The notes below the pieces were generated by a model. The model was not told the origin of the DNA. It saw only the letters and a list, made by a program, of their open reading frames with translations, and made no database searches. Positions 15,872 to 24,315 of a DNA stretch of 64,000 nt are shown piece after piece. Both the position numbers and the translations under genes were made by a program. Source of the DNA: Sphingobacterium spiritivorum (GTDB lineage Bacteria; Bacteroidota; Bacteroidia; Sphingobacteriales; Sphingobacteriaceae); assembly GCF_016725325.1 (NCBI RefSeq), contig NZ_CP068083.1:4588001-4652000 (forward strand), written 5' to 3'. Each line of letters opens with the position of its first letter. Position 1 is the first letter of the stretch.

Positions 15872-17113
15872 ATGATCAGAACATTTAAAAATCTAACTTT
15901 ACTTTCAGCTACTGCCCTTATAGGTTTTAACGCCTGTTCCAAAGACAAAGGAACCATTGACACCAACATTACACCAGGTGAAGGGAATAAAGTAAAATAT
16001 GTTATTGCTGCTCATCCTACCAGTGCAGAGGCCGGAACTGCAGATTATTTACTGACAACTGATGACCTGACAAAAGGCTCTATCTCTACAAAAGGTAATG
16101 GTATCGAACAGGACGGAACATGGCGGTACTATGTAGTCAACCAGAATAAATTCTTCAGTATGCTATACGGACAGGGTAATCCGGGTGCTGTTACATCTTA
16201 CGCATTAAATACAGAAGGTAAACTTGTAAAAGTTTCCAATTTTGTGACCGAGACTGTTCAGGTATTTGCGCCGATGAATGATGAACTTGTTTTATTCAAA
16301 GTTCCTCGTTCAGGCAACGAAAATTCTCTTGTCTATCGTATTGATGCCGTAAACCCGGGAATCAAAGCAGATAAGGAAATCAATATTGTCAAATTAGCAG
16401 GTAATGGTGAACGTGCTCACTTCACCTGGGCCACTCAGTTTGGAGATAAGTTACTGGCTCCATATATGAGTATAAAGGGATGTTGCGGAGATACCTTTGG
16501 TACCGCTTATCCCGACAGCACATGGGTTGCTGTAATATCTTTTCCGGATCTGAAAGTCGAAAAAGTAATCAAAGACAACCGTACCAGTTACCTGGGTGGT
16601 TACTTTAAAAATGGATTATTTGTAGATGAGCAGGGAGATGCATATGGCTTTTCAGGTGCTACTGTAAAAATCGGAGAAAATATTGTATCAAAAAATCCAT
16701 CAGCTATCGTTCGTATCAAAAAAGGAACTACGGAATTTGACAAAAGCTATTTCTTCAATTTTGAGGAGAAAACAAATGGCTTCAAAATCAATTCTGCACG
16801 TTATATCGGTAAAGGGAAATTTTTGGTGCAGTCATACACACAATCAAAGTCTACTGTAGGAATTAAATTTGCAATTGCTGATGTATATGCTCAAACTGTT
16901 ACCTGGGTTACAGGTGCCCCTGTTAACATAGCAAGTACAACATCAAGCAACTACGGAGCCCTTTCTCCAGACGGAACCAAAGCATATGTAGGCTTAACCT
17001 TAGATACAGGGGACAGCTATGTTTACATCTTTGATACTGCAACAAACACGGCTACACAGGGATTGAAAGTCGAGGGCGGAACAATTAATGGTATTCACAG
17101 ACTGACCTATTAA
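15872..17113 (+). CDS. DUF4374 surface lipoprotein, XusB-like
   Basis: A 413-residue lipoprotein: signal peptide with lipobox FNAC (Cys near residue 22), then SKDKGTIDTN and a Gly/Tyr-rich beta-propeller-like body. The sequences LLTTDDLTKGSISTKGNGIEQ, WRYYVVNQNKFFSMLYGQG and the closing LSPDGTKAYVGL/YVYIFDT are typical of DUF4374. In Bacteroides the DUF4374 protein XusB captures siderophore at the surface and hands it to receptor XusA; by position this protein should do the same here. A Cys pair (KGCCGD) near residue 207 is unusual and might form a disulfide or bind metal. A terminator closes the unit. Confidence 0.85.
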   Translation: MIRTFKNLTLLSATALIGFNACSKDKGTIDTNITPGEGNKVKYVIAAHPTSAEAGTADYLLTTDDLTKGSISTKGNGIEQDGTWRYYVVNQNKFFSMLYGQGNPGAVTSYALNTEGKLVKVSNFVTETVQVFAPMNDELVLFKVPRSGNENSLVYRIDAVNPGIKADKEINIVKLAGNGERAHFTWATQFGDKLLAPYMSIKGCCGDTFGTAYPDSTWVAVISFPDLKVEKVIKDNRTSYLGGYFKNGLFVDEQGDAYGFSGATVKIGENIVSKNPSAIVRIKKGTTEFDKSYFFNFEEKTNGFKINSARYIGKGKFLVQSYTQSKSTVGIKFAIADVYAQTVTWVTGAPVNIASTTSSNYGALSPDGTKAYVGLTLDTGDSYVYIFDTATNTATQGLKVEGGTINGIHRLTY

Positions 17114-17130
17114 TCTGTCTATATTTTTTT

Positions 17131-17160
17131 AAGGGATATTCAAGTAGTTGGATATCCCTT
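17131..17160 (+). terminator. Terminator after DUF4374 gene
   Basis: AAGGGATAT (17131-17139) pairs with ATATCCCTT (17152-17160), extended by an inner CAA/TTG pair, and TTTATTTT follows. On the plus strand this is a classical intrinsic terminator. It may also serve the convergent hydratase gene. Confidence 0.75.
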
Positions 17161-17178
17161 TTTATTTTCTGTATAAAT

Positions 17179-17964
17179 TTAACCGTTTTTCCAATCCGGC
17201 TGACGCTTATCACGTTGGGCAGCAAGTCCCTCTTTGGCATCTTCTGATTCTTTCAGTTCATGTAATACCTTTAACAGGTACGCATAGCGGTCAGCAGCAG
17301 CCAGTTCCTTAATCTGTTTCAAGGCTTCAAAACCTTTTTTTATTGCCAATGGAGCACCCATTGTCAGATCAGCAATCAGCATTTTGATCTTATGATCGTC
17401 TTCATTTTCAACAAAATCCGTAATTAATCCAAGCTCATGTGCCTGTGAAGCCGTAAACGAAGTACCCCGTATGCACAGATCCATAGCTTTAGCATCCGGA
17501 AGATGTTTGAGCAAAGAGGCCAGCACCTGAAAGGGAAATATTCCGATACGTACTTCCGGCAGGGCAAACCGTACACTTTGCTTAGCAAAGACATAAGTAC
17601 ATTCCAGAAAGATAAGAAAACCTCCGGCATATACGTCTCCTTCTATAATACAGACAGAAGGTTTGTTAAGCTCGGCTATGACTGCTCCCAGAGAAATATC
17701 GGCATTTGTAATATCCGGATTTATGGTATCAGCTTCCGGATTTTCAAATGCTTTGAGATCCATTCCTGCACAGAATACCGGACCTTCAGCTTTTATTATC
17801 ACTACACGTACAGCTGTGTCATTATTTGCTTCCTGTAACGCATGTCTGATCTCATTGACCATAGTCGGTGTAAAAGCATTGCGTTTACCGGGACGGGCTA
17901 AGGTGAGGTAAAATACATGGTCTATTATATCGGTTCGGATAAAATGATAGGAAATGCTACTCAT
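17179..17964 (-). CDS. Enoyl-CoA hydratase family, probable methylglutaconyl-CoA hydratase
   Basis: A 261-residue crotonase-fold enzyme. The oxyanion-hole sequences are FCAGMDLKAFENP near residue 65 and YAGGFLIFLECTYVF near 118. The second acidic catalytic position is kept (FALPEVRIGIFP), but the position of the first catalytic Glu of classical crotonases (GGGxEL) is Leu. LiuC-type methylglutaconyl-CoA hydratases also lack that Glu, so this supports rather than opposes the leucine-pathway role. It is the last of three leftward genes, starting five bases after the HMG-CoA lyase stop, with an acyl-CoA dehydrogenase first. The expected reaction is hydration of 3-methylglutaconyl-CoA to HMG-CoA. 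Confidence 0.75.
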   Translation of the reverse strand: MSSISYHFIRTDIIDHVFYLTLARPGKRNAFTPTMVNEIRHALQEANNDTAVRVVIIKAEGPVFCAGMDLKAFENPEADTINPDITNADISLGAVIAELNKPSVCIIEGDVYAGGFLIFLECTYVFAKQSVRFALPEVRIGIFPFQVLASLLKHLPDAKAMDLCIRGTSFTASQAHELGLITDFVENEDDHKIKMLIADLTMGAPLAIKKGFEALKQIKELAAADRYAYLLKVLHELKESEDAKEGLAAQRDKRQPDWKNG

Positions 17965-17968
17965 GATA

Positions 17969-18817
17969 CTAACTGATTAATGTATTAAATTGTTGTTTCA
18001 ACTCCTCAATCCGGGACGCATTACCTCTCCCAAAAAACAACAGAAGATCCTCCATTGCAATATTACCCACAAGATCATCTTTTGCAAAAGGACAGCCTCC
18101 ATATCCTAACATGGCTCCGTCAAATATTTTACATCCGGATGCATAAGCAGCTTTTATTTTGTCCATACTATTCAATTTGGTAGAGTGAAAATGTGCTCCT
18201 ATGTGTAGCCCACCAAACAATTCATATACCTTATGAAACAGGCTGTCGATCTGTGCTACAGAAGCCTCACCTGTAGTATCAGCCAGCGAGAACCGTGTGA
18301 CGCCCAATTCAGCAATTTTTCCCAGCCAGTCAATAACCAGCTGCTCGCTCCATATCTCCTGATACGGATTACCAAATGCCATAGAAATATAAACTACAGG
18401 TTCTTTTCCTGCGGATTTAGTATGTTCGACAATATATTTCAACCGTTCAAAAGACTGCTGCAGATTTGCGTTGGTATTGCGGAGCTGAAACTCTTCTGAT
18501 ATGGAAAAAGGATAGCCCAGATAATGGATCTGCTCAAAAACAGAAGCACGCTCCACTCCCTTCTCGTTGACTACAATAGCCAGAAGTCTGGTGTCATTGA
18601 CCAGATCCAGCTGCCGGACAACAGCTTCTGTATCTGCCATCTGAGGTACAGCTGCAGGAGATACAAAACTTCCGAAATCTATACATTCAAACAATCCTGT
18701 ACGAATCAGAAAATTAATATATGCGACTTTCTTTTCTGTAGATATCTGTCCGTGCAATCCCTGAATGGCATCACGCGGACACTCTACTAAAGTGATATTT
18801 TTTTTAAGATCTGACAT
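17969..18817 (-). CDS. Hydroxymethylglutaryl-CoA lyase
   Basis: A 282-residue TIM-barrel enzyme that splits HMG-CoA into acetoacetate and acetyl-CoA, the last step of leucine breakdown. Near the N-terminus VECPRDAIQG keeps the catalytic Arg-Asp of the usual GPRDGLQ, with Cys and Ala substitutions around it. IGAHFHSTKLNSM supplies the metal-binding His pair, and the C-terminal loop GYGGCPFAKDDLVGNIAMEDLL carries the signature Cys. Its start overlaps the end of the dehydrogenase gene by 14 bases, so translation is coupled. Some HMGL-like proteins act on other CoA esters, but the neighbours make HMG-CoA the best guess. Confidence 0.83.
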   Translation of the reverse strand: MSDLKKNITLVECPRDAIQGLHGQISTEKKVAYINFLIRTGLFECIDFGSFVSPAAVPQMADTEAVVRQLDLVNDTRLLAIVVNEKGVERASVFEQIHYLGYPFSISEEFQLRNTNANLQQSFERLKYIVEHTKSAGKEPVVYISMAFGNPYQEIWSEQLVIDWLGKIAELGVTRFSLADTTGEASVAQIDSLFHKVYELFGGLHIGAHFHSTKLNSMDKIKAAYASGCKIFDGAMLGYGGCPFAKDDLVGNIAMEDLLLFFGRGNASRIEELKQQFNTLIS

Positions 18818-19955
18818 CTTTTTGAATTTCTCTTGCTATAACCATTTTCTGGATGCTGGACGTTCCTTCTCCGATGGTGCACAATTTGGCATCTCTAAAG
18901 TACTTTTCAGCAGGATAATCTTTAGTAAATCCATATCCGCCAAAAATCTGTACACTTTCATTCGACACTTCTACTGCGGCTTCAGATGCATACAACTTCG
19001 CCATTGCACTGATCTTGGAAGATTTCGTACCTGATTCTTTTAAATATGCAGCCTGGCGAGTCAGAAGCTCTGCAGCTTCTACTTGCGTAGCCATTTCTGC
19101 TAATTTAAACCCTACAGCCTGAAAATCAAATATTTTCTGATTAAATTGTTCGCGTTCATTCGCATATTTTAAAGCACACTCATAAGCACCACGAGCTATA
19201 CCAAGAGATAATGCAGCAATAGATATGCGTCCTCCATCCAATAATTTTAATGCCTGTACAAAACCCTGCCCCTCTTCACCGATGATCTGATCCTTGTGTA
19301 CTCTGCAATTATCAAAGAATAAACATGCTGTTTCTGAGGCGCGCATTCCTAATTTATTCTCTTTCTTTCCTGCCGAGAATCCCGGTGTACCTTTTTCGAT
19401 GATAAAAGCAGTCATTCCTTTTTTATCCCCCTTTTGACCGGTACGTGTGATAACAACGGCAACTTCAGAACTGATGGCGTGTGTAATAAAATTTTTCGAC
19501 CCGTTCAGGATAAAATAATCTCCATCCCGCTCTGCAACAGTCGTCAGACCTCCCGCATCAGATCCGGAACCGGTTTCTGTCAGCCCCCATGCGCCTATCC
19601 ATTCGGCTGTAGCCAGTTTAGGCAGATATTTTTTCTTTTGTTCCTCATTCGCAAAACTAAGAATATGATTGGTACACAATGAATTGTGTGCTGCCACGGA
19701 AAGCCCTATTGAACCACAAACTTTGGATATTTCATCCAGAATAGTAATGTACTCCTGATAACCAAGTCCTGCACCTCCGTATTCCTCAGGCACAATAATT
19801 CCCATGAAACCATAAGATCCCATCTTCCTGAACAGCTCTACGGGAAAGGTTTGAGCCTCATCCCACTCCATGATATGTGGTTTAATAAAATTCGTTGCAA
19901 AATCAGCAGCACTCTGCCTGATCAACTCCATCTGGTCTACATTAGCGACAAACAT
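18804..19955 (-). CDS. Acyl-CoA dehydrogenase (leucine cluster)
   Basis: A 383-residue FAD enzyme of normal length that introduces a double bond into acyl-CoA and passes electrons to ETF. Family marks are GSIGLSVAAHNSLC, the FAD-binding WGLTETGSGSDAGG near residue 130, ILNGSKNFITHA, the ACAD signature IFGGYGFTKDYPAEKYFRD and CTIGEGTSSIQKMVIAREI. The Glu in GEGTSSIQ sits at the canonical catalytic position used by short-chain and 2-methyl-branched enzymes; human isovaleryl-CoA dehydrogenase uses a different Glu and lacks this one. The neighbours argue for isovaleryl-CoA, the residue for other short acyl-CoAs, so specificity is uncertain. It is the first gene of a three-gene leftward operon. 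Confidence 0.85.
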   Translation of the reverse strand: MFVANVDQMELIRQSAADFATNFIKPHIMEWDEAQTFPVELFRKMGSYGFMGIIVPEEYGGAGLGYQEYITILDEISKVCGSIGLSVAAHNSLCTNHILSFANEEQKKKYLPKLATAEWIGAWGLTETGSGSDAGGLTTVAERDGDYFILNGSKNFITHAISSEVAVVITRTGQKGDKKGMTAFIIEKGTPGFSAGKKENKLGMRASETACLFFDNCRVHKDQIIGEEGQGFVQALKLLDGGRISIAALSLGIARGAYECALKYANEREQFNQKIFDFQAVGFKLAEMATQVEAAELLTRQAAYLKESGTKSSKISAMAKLYASEAAVEVSNESVQIFGGYGFTKDYPAEKYFRDAKLCTIGEGTSSIQKMVIAREIQKDVRS

Positions 19956-20113
19956 AATTTACTATTTACGTGTTTATAATTATTGGTGATTTTCGAATCA
20001 AATATATACAAACTATTATATATACAATTACAAAAATATCAAAATATTGTTTTATTTTTATCCCATATTAAGAAATTATTAATATAAGCACCCCTTATAA
20101 ACCAAAATTGCAA

Positions 20114-21721
20114 ATGAATAACTTAATTGATGTTTTAAACAAAAAGAAAGAGACACTGGCATTAGGCGGTGGACTGGACAAAATTGAGAAACATAAACAG
20201 AAGGGTAAACTTACGGCCTGGGAACGCATACACTATTTACTGGATGACAATCGTGACTTTCTGGAGATAGGTATCTTTGCAGGAGATGGAATGTACGAAG
20301 ACGAGGGTGGCTGTCCAAATGGCGGGGCGGTATGTGTATTAGGTTATGTGCAAGGCAAACAATGTGTTATCGTCTCCAATGATGCTACAGTCAAAGCTGG
20401 TGCCTGGTTTCCGATCAGCTGTAAAAAAAATCTCCGTGCTCAGGAGATAGCCATGGAAAACCATATCCCTATTATTTATCTCGTAGATTCAGCAGGTGTA
20501 TTTTTACCTATGCAGGATGAAATATTCCCCGATAAGGAGCACTTTGGACGTATTTTCAGAAATAATGCAAAAATGTCGTCTATGGGCATACCACAGCTGG
20601 CTGCTATAATGGGAAGTTGTGTGGCAGGTGGTGCGTACCTCCCGATCATGTCAGACTATGCTTTTATAGTAGAAGGTACAGGTTCCGTATTCCTTGCAGG
20701 CCCCTATCTGGTCAAGTCATCGATAGGAGAAACAGTTGATGCGGAAACATTGGGAGGTGCAGCTACGCATTCCGAAATTTCCGGTGTTACAGATAATAAG
20801 TATCCTACAGATGAAGCCTGTCTGGATGCCATCAAACAAGTGATAGATAAATTCGGAGAACAGCCTAAAGCACAGTTTAGCAGAAAAGAATCATCAAAAC
20901 CAGCCTCAACGGCAGGAAAAATTATTGATATTATGCCTCTTGACAGGACAAAACCCTATGATATGAAGCGTATAATAGAAGCTATTGTTGATGAAAACAC
21001 ATTTGAAGAATATAAAAAAGATTATGGCAAAACCATCGTCTGTGGATTGGCTCGTGTAGATGGTTGGGCGGTAGGTATTGTTGCCAATCAGCGTGAAGTA
21101 GTGAAGGCAAAAAAAGCAGGAGGATCTGTTGAAATGCAGATGGGAGGTGTTATTTATAGTGATTCGGCAGACAAGGCTGCAAGATTCATTATGAATTGTA
21201 ATCAACAGTCCATTCCATTGGTATTTTTTCAGGATGTAACAGGCTTTATGGTCGGAAGCCGTTCTGAACATGGAGGCATTATTAAAGACGGTGCCAAAAT
21301 GGTAAATGCAATGGCGAACTCGGTTGTACCTAAATTCACCTTTATGATTGGAAACAGCTATGGAGCTGGTAATTATGCGATGTGTGGCAAAGCTTACGAT
21401 CCCCGCCTCATTTATGCATGGCCCACAGCACAGATCGCCGTAATGAGTGGAGCGGCAGCAGGAAAAACCCTCTTGCAGATTCAGGATGCTGCTTTAAAAA
21501 GTAAAGGAGTATCGATTACTGAAACAGAGCAACAAGCCCTTTTAAAAAGTATTGAAGACAAGTACAATGAACAGTTGAGTCCATACTATGCAGCAGCACG
21601 ATTGTGGGTTGATGGTGTTATTCATCCGGACGAAACACGCAAAGTAATCAGTATGGGAATTGAAGCTGCAAACCATGCTCCGATAACAGAACGATACAAT
21701 GTAGGTGTAATACAAACTTAA
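20114..21721 (+). CDS. Acyl-CoA carboxylase beta subunit, probable methylcrotonyl-CoA carboxylase
   Basis: A 535-residue carboxyltransferase subunit that moves CO2 from biotin to an acyl-CoA. The ATG at 20114 is preferred to the TTG two codons earlier. Both carboxyltransferase halves are present: the N half with GDGMYEDEGGCPNGGAVCVLG and AGVFLPMQDEIFPDKEHFGR, and ETLGGAATHSEISGVTD in mid-protein; the C half with FFQDVTGFMVGSRSEHGGI and GNSYGAGNYAMCGKAYDPR. The QDEIFPDKEHFGRIF type of segment and the leucine genes on the other strand favour 3-methylcrotonyl-CoA over propionyl-CoA. The biotin carboxylase partner is not in the window. It lies opposite the dehydrogenase across a 158-bp AT-rich spacer that must hold both promoters. 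Confidence 0.85.
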   Translation: MNNLIDVLNKKKETLALGGGLDKIEKHKQKGKLTAWERIHYLLDDNRDFLEIGIFAGDGMYEDEGGCPNGGAVCVLGYVQGKQCVIVSNDATVKAGAWFPISCKKNLRAQEIAMENHIPIIYLVDSAGVFLPMQDEIFPDKEHFGRIFRNNAKMSSMGIPQLAAIMGSCVAGGAYLPIMSDYAFIVEGTGSVFLAGPYLVKSSIGETVDAETLGGAATHSEISGVTDNKYPTDEACLDAIKQVIDKFGEQPKAQFSRKESSKPASTAGKIIDIMPLDRTKPYDMKRIIEAIVDENTFEEYKKDYGKTIVCGLARVDGWAVGIVANQREVVKAKKAGGSVEMQMGGVIYSDSADKAARFIMNCNQQSIPLVFFQDVTGFMVGSRSEHGGIIKDGAKMVNAMANSVVPKFTFMIGNSYGAGNYAMCGKAYDPRLIYAWPTAQIAVMSGAAAGKTLLQIQDAALKSKGVSITETEQQALLKSIEDKYNEQLSPYYAAARLWVDGVIHPDETRKVISMGIEAANHAPITERYNVGVIQT

Positions 21722-21775
21722 GCAGAGCTATTATTTACTCAAAAGGGATGGACAATAGTAAGCTGAAAAATACTG

Positions 21776-21813
21776 AAAATCCGGATACTGAAAAATAGCA
21801 GTATTCGGATTTT
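21776..21813 (+). terminator. Terminator after carboxylase gene
   Basis: A 15-bp stem with one G-T pair joins AAAATCCGGATACTG and CAGTATTCGGATTTT around an 8-9 nt A-rich loop. It lies between the carboxylase stop and the AraC-methyltransferase start. Confidence 0.7.
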
Positions 21814-21858
21814 ATAAGACAAACAACATGCGGATATTTGTCTTATAAAATAATTATC

Positions 21859-22716
21859 ATGGAAACTCAACAAGAAGTAGACTATCAACGTATCGCAAAT
21901 GCGATCACCTATATTCGTGATCATTTCAAGACGCAACCCTCCATCGAGGAAGTAGCGGCACATATTCATGTAAGCCCTGCACACTTTCAGCGCATGTTTG
22001 CCTCATGGGCGGGAACAAGTCCAAAAAAATTTTTGCAGTATATATCTGTAGAACATGCTAAGAAACTTTTAAGAGAAGACAGACACATTTCGCTGTTTGA
22101 TGCGACATATGACACAGGCTTATCCAGCACAAGCCGACTGCATGATCTTTTTATCAAAATTGAAGGAATGACCCCGGCAGAATACAAAAATGGTGGAAAA
22201 AATCTTCTTATCCGCTATAGTTTTACCGAAAGTCCGTTTGGTAAACTCATTATCGGCTCTACTGAAAAAGGCATTTGCTTTATGGGGTTTACGGATCATG
22301 AAGACGATGGCATAACACAATTGCGGCAACGTTTTCCTCATGCTTCTTTAATAACAGGAACCGATAATATGCAGCAGCATGCAGCCCTGATCTTTCAGAA
22401 TGACTGGTCCAGACTTTCGGAGATCAAATTGCATCTTAAAGGAACTCCTTTTCAGTTAAAAGTCTGGGAAACGTTATTAAGAATACCTATGGGACAATTG
22501 GCAACATATGGACAACTGGCGAAAGAAATCGGAAATACTAAGGCTTCAAGAGCTGTTGGAACAGCCATAGGCAGTAATCCTGTTGCTTTTCTGATTCCAT
22601 GTCATCGCGTTATCCAGTCGTCCGGCACAATAGGCGGATATATGTGGGGACCAACACGGAAAACTGCTATTATAGGATGGGAAAGCGCTCTTCAGGATAC
22701 TGTGGCCGATTCATAA
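21859..22716 (+). CDS. AraC domain fused to methylated-DNA-cysteine methyltransferase (Ada-like)
   Basis: A 285-residue fusion. Residues about 5-105 form an AraC HTH pair (VAAHIHVSPAHFQRMFASWAG and DTGLSSTSRLHDLFIKIEGM), and about 110-280 an O6-alkylguanine-DNA alkyltransferase with FQLKVWETLLRIPMGQLATY and the acceptor Cys in IPCHRVIQ, followed by GGYMWG. I take ATG 21859 instead of a TTG seven codons upstream. E. coli Ada has an extra N-terminal zinc domain that senses phosphotriesters; here it is absent, so gene activation, if any, must be triggered differently. The AlkB gene starts 20 bp downstream, giving a two-gene alkylation-repair unit. Confidence 0.88.
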   Translation: METQQEVDYQRIANAITYIRDHFKTQPSIEEVAAHIHVSPAHFQRMFASWAGTSPKKFLQYISVEHAKKLLREDRHISLFDATYDTGLSSTSRLHDLFIKIEGMTPAEYKNGGKNLLIRYSFTESPFGKLIIGSTEKGICFMGFTDHEDDGITQLRQRFPHASLITGTDNMQQHAALIFQNDWSRLSEIKLHLKGTPFQLKVWETLLRIPMGQLATYGQLAKEIGNTKASRAVGTAIGSNPVAFLIPCHRVIQSSGTIGGYMWGPTRKTAIIGWESALQDTVADS

Positions 22717-22736
22717 CTGCACAGAAAGGTAAGGAC

Positions 22737-23357
22737 ATGAAATTATTTGAGGATCAAAGCTTTATATCACGAAATCTGCTTCCGCAAGACGGTGAAGTAT
22801 ATTATTATGGCACAGTGCTGTCTGTACAGGAAGCGTCGGCCTATTACGAGCGTCTTCTACAGCATATTGCATGGAAAAATGATCAGGCAGTAATATTCGG
22901 AAAACATATCGAGACAAAAAGAAAGGTCGCCTGGTACGGAGATCAGACCTTTTCTTACACGTATTCTAATATTACTAAATCGGCACTTCCATGGACAGAA
23001 GATTTATTAAAACTGAAAGAAATTGCAGAAGAACATACCGGAGAGAAATATAACTCCTGTCTGTTAAATCTCTATCATAGCGGAGATGAAGGAATGGCCT
23101 GGCACAGTGACGGTGAAAAAGATCTTAAAAAAAACGGAGCTATTGCCTCTATGAGTTTTGGTGCTGAACGTAAATTTGCTTTCAAGCATAAGCAAACCAA
23201 GCAAATAATCGCTATGGTATTGGAACATGGAAGTCTGCTTGTCATGAAAGGTACTACACAGACCCATTGGATGCATCGCCTGCCTCCTACCAAACGTATT
23301 TTCGGACCACGCATCAATCTTACCTTCAGAACAATAGTTAAGAATTTGGAGAAATAA
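22737..23357 (+). CDS. alkB: AlkB-family alkylated-DNA dioxygenase
   Basis: A 206-residue Fe(II)/2-oxoglutarate dioxygenase that removes N1-methyladenine and N3-methylcytosine lesions. The metal ligands HxD (AWHSDGE near residue 120) and the distal His (HWMHRLP near 178) are visible, as is the 2OG-binding RINLTFR near the end. The open frame extends 46 codons upstream into the methyltransferase gene, but ATG 22737 is chosen because an AAGG site precedes it and the protein then has the usual length for the short ALKBH2/3-like class. It follows the Ada-like gene by 20 bp, so both should be expressed together. Confidence 0.88.
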   Translation: MKLFEDQSFISRNLLPQDGEVYYYGTVLSVQEASAYYERLLQHIAWKNDQAVIFGKHIETKRKVAWYGDQTFSYTYSNITKSALPWTEDLLKLKEIAEEHTGEKYNSCLLNLYHSGDEGMAWHSDGEKDLKKNGAIASMSFGAERKFAFKHKQTKQIIAMVLEHGSLLVMKGTTQTHWMHRLPPTKRIFGPRINLTFRTIVKNLEK

Positions 23358-23390
23358 AACTATTAAAAAATATTATAATCTTTATTCCCC

Positions 23391-24110
23391 AAAGACGTTT
23401 GTCGGTGTCCTCACCGGCAACAGAATGCAGTATTTCTATTGTAATTAGTAAACAGTCAATTAAACCTCTCTCCCGGTAAACCGGGATCTCTCCTTAAAAA
23501 GGAGAGAATTTTGTAGGTATAGCGTAAACTAACCTTAAGTAGCATTTAATAGAAATAGTAGTTCCTTCAGAAGAAGATTCTTTAGTCCTAAAGGCATTTG
23601 CCGGTGTCCTCACCCGCAACAGGATGCAGTATTCCTATATATAATTCGTAAACTGTCAATTATACGCGATTAAACCTCTCTCCTTTACTATCAAAGGCGT
23701 TTGCCGGTGTCCTCACCGGCAACAGAATGCAATATTCCTATATATAATTGGTAAACTGTCAATTATACGCAATTAAACCTCTCTCCTTTACTATCAAAGG
23801 CGTTTGCCGGTGTCCCCACCGGCAACAGATGCAGTAGTCTTATAATGTAAGTGGTAAACAGTTAACCAAACCTATCTCCCGGTAAACCGGGATCTCTCCT
23901 TAAAAAGGAGAGAATTTTATAGGTATAGCGTAAACTAACATTAAGCATCATTTAATAGAAATAGTAGTTCCTTCAGAAGAAGATTCTTTAGTCCTAAAGG
24001 CATTTGCCGGTGTCCTCACCCGCAACAAAAGGATTCAGTATTCCTATAATAATTGGTAAACAGTCAACTAAACCTCTCTCCCGCTAAACCAGGATCTCTC
24101 CTTAAAAAAC
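23391..24110. repeat. Palindromic tandem repeat array A
   Basis: Five copies of a module with hairpin TTGCCGGTG-TCCT-CACCGGCAA start at about 23391, 23590, 23693, 23796 and 23996. Spacing alternates between about 200 and 103 bp. The long units carry an extra ~97-bp block with CCCGGTAAACCGGG and TCTCCTTAAAAAGGAGA hairpins; copies 2 and 5 have one stem mismatch. The last unit is cut short near 24110. No ORF of note is present. The TCTCC..GGAGA core is shared with array B at 54884-55284. Confidence 0.9.
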
Positions 24111-24315
24111 ACCGCATTTTATTAGCAGCTTGTATTGAAAAAAGAGAGAAAAGTAGCTATGCAACTTAAAAAAACAGAATCACGGGCTTCTTCTTAACCT
24201 CAAAAAATAGCACAAATTTATTCATATAAGTTTCATGGTATTTTAAGGCTAAAAATGGATATTTTATCTACCTTTGTCTCAATTATTTTTGCCGACACAT
24301 TTATCTTGTCGTTTT

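Noticed and set aside
22599-22736. Longer AlkB protein starting inside the methyltransferase gene
   Set aside because: The 46 extra codons overlap the coding end of the previous gene in another frame, lack family similarity, and an ATG with a good ribosome site exists at 22737.
23391-24110. CRISPR array
   Set aside because: Units of 103 and 200 bp with long near-identical segments and no unique spacers of 25-40 bp; no cas gene nearby.
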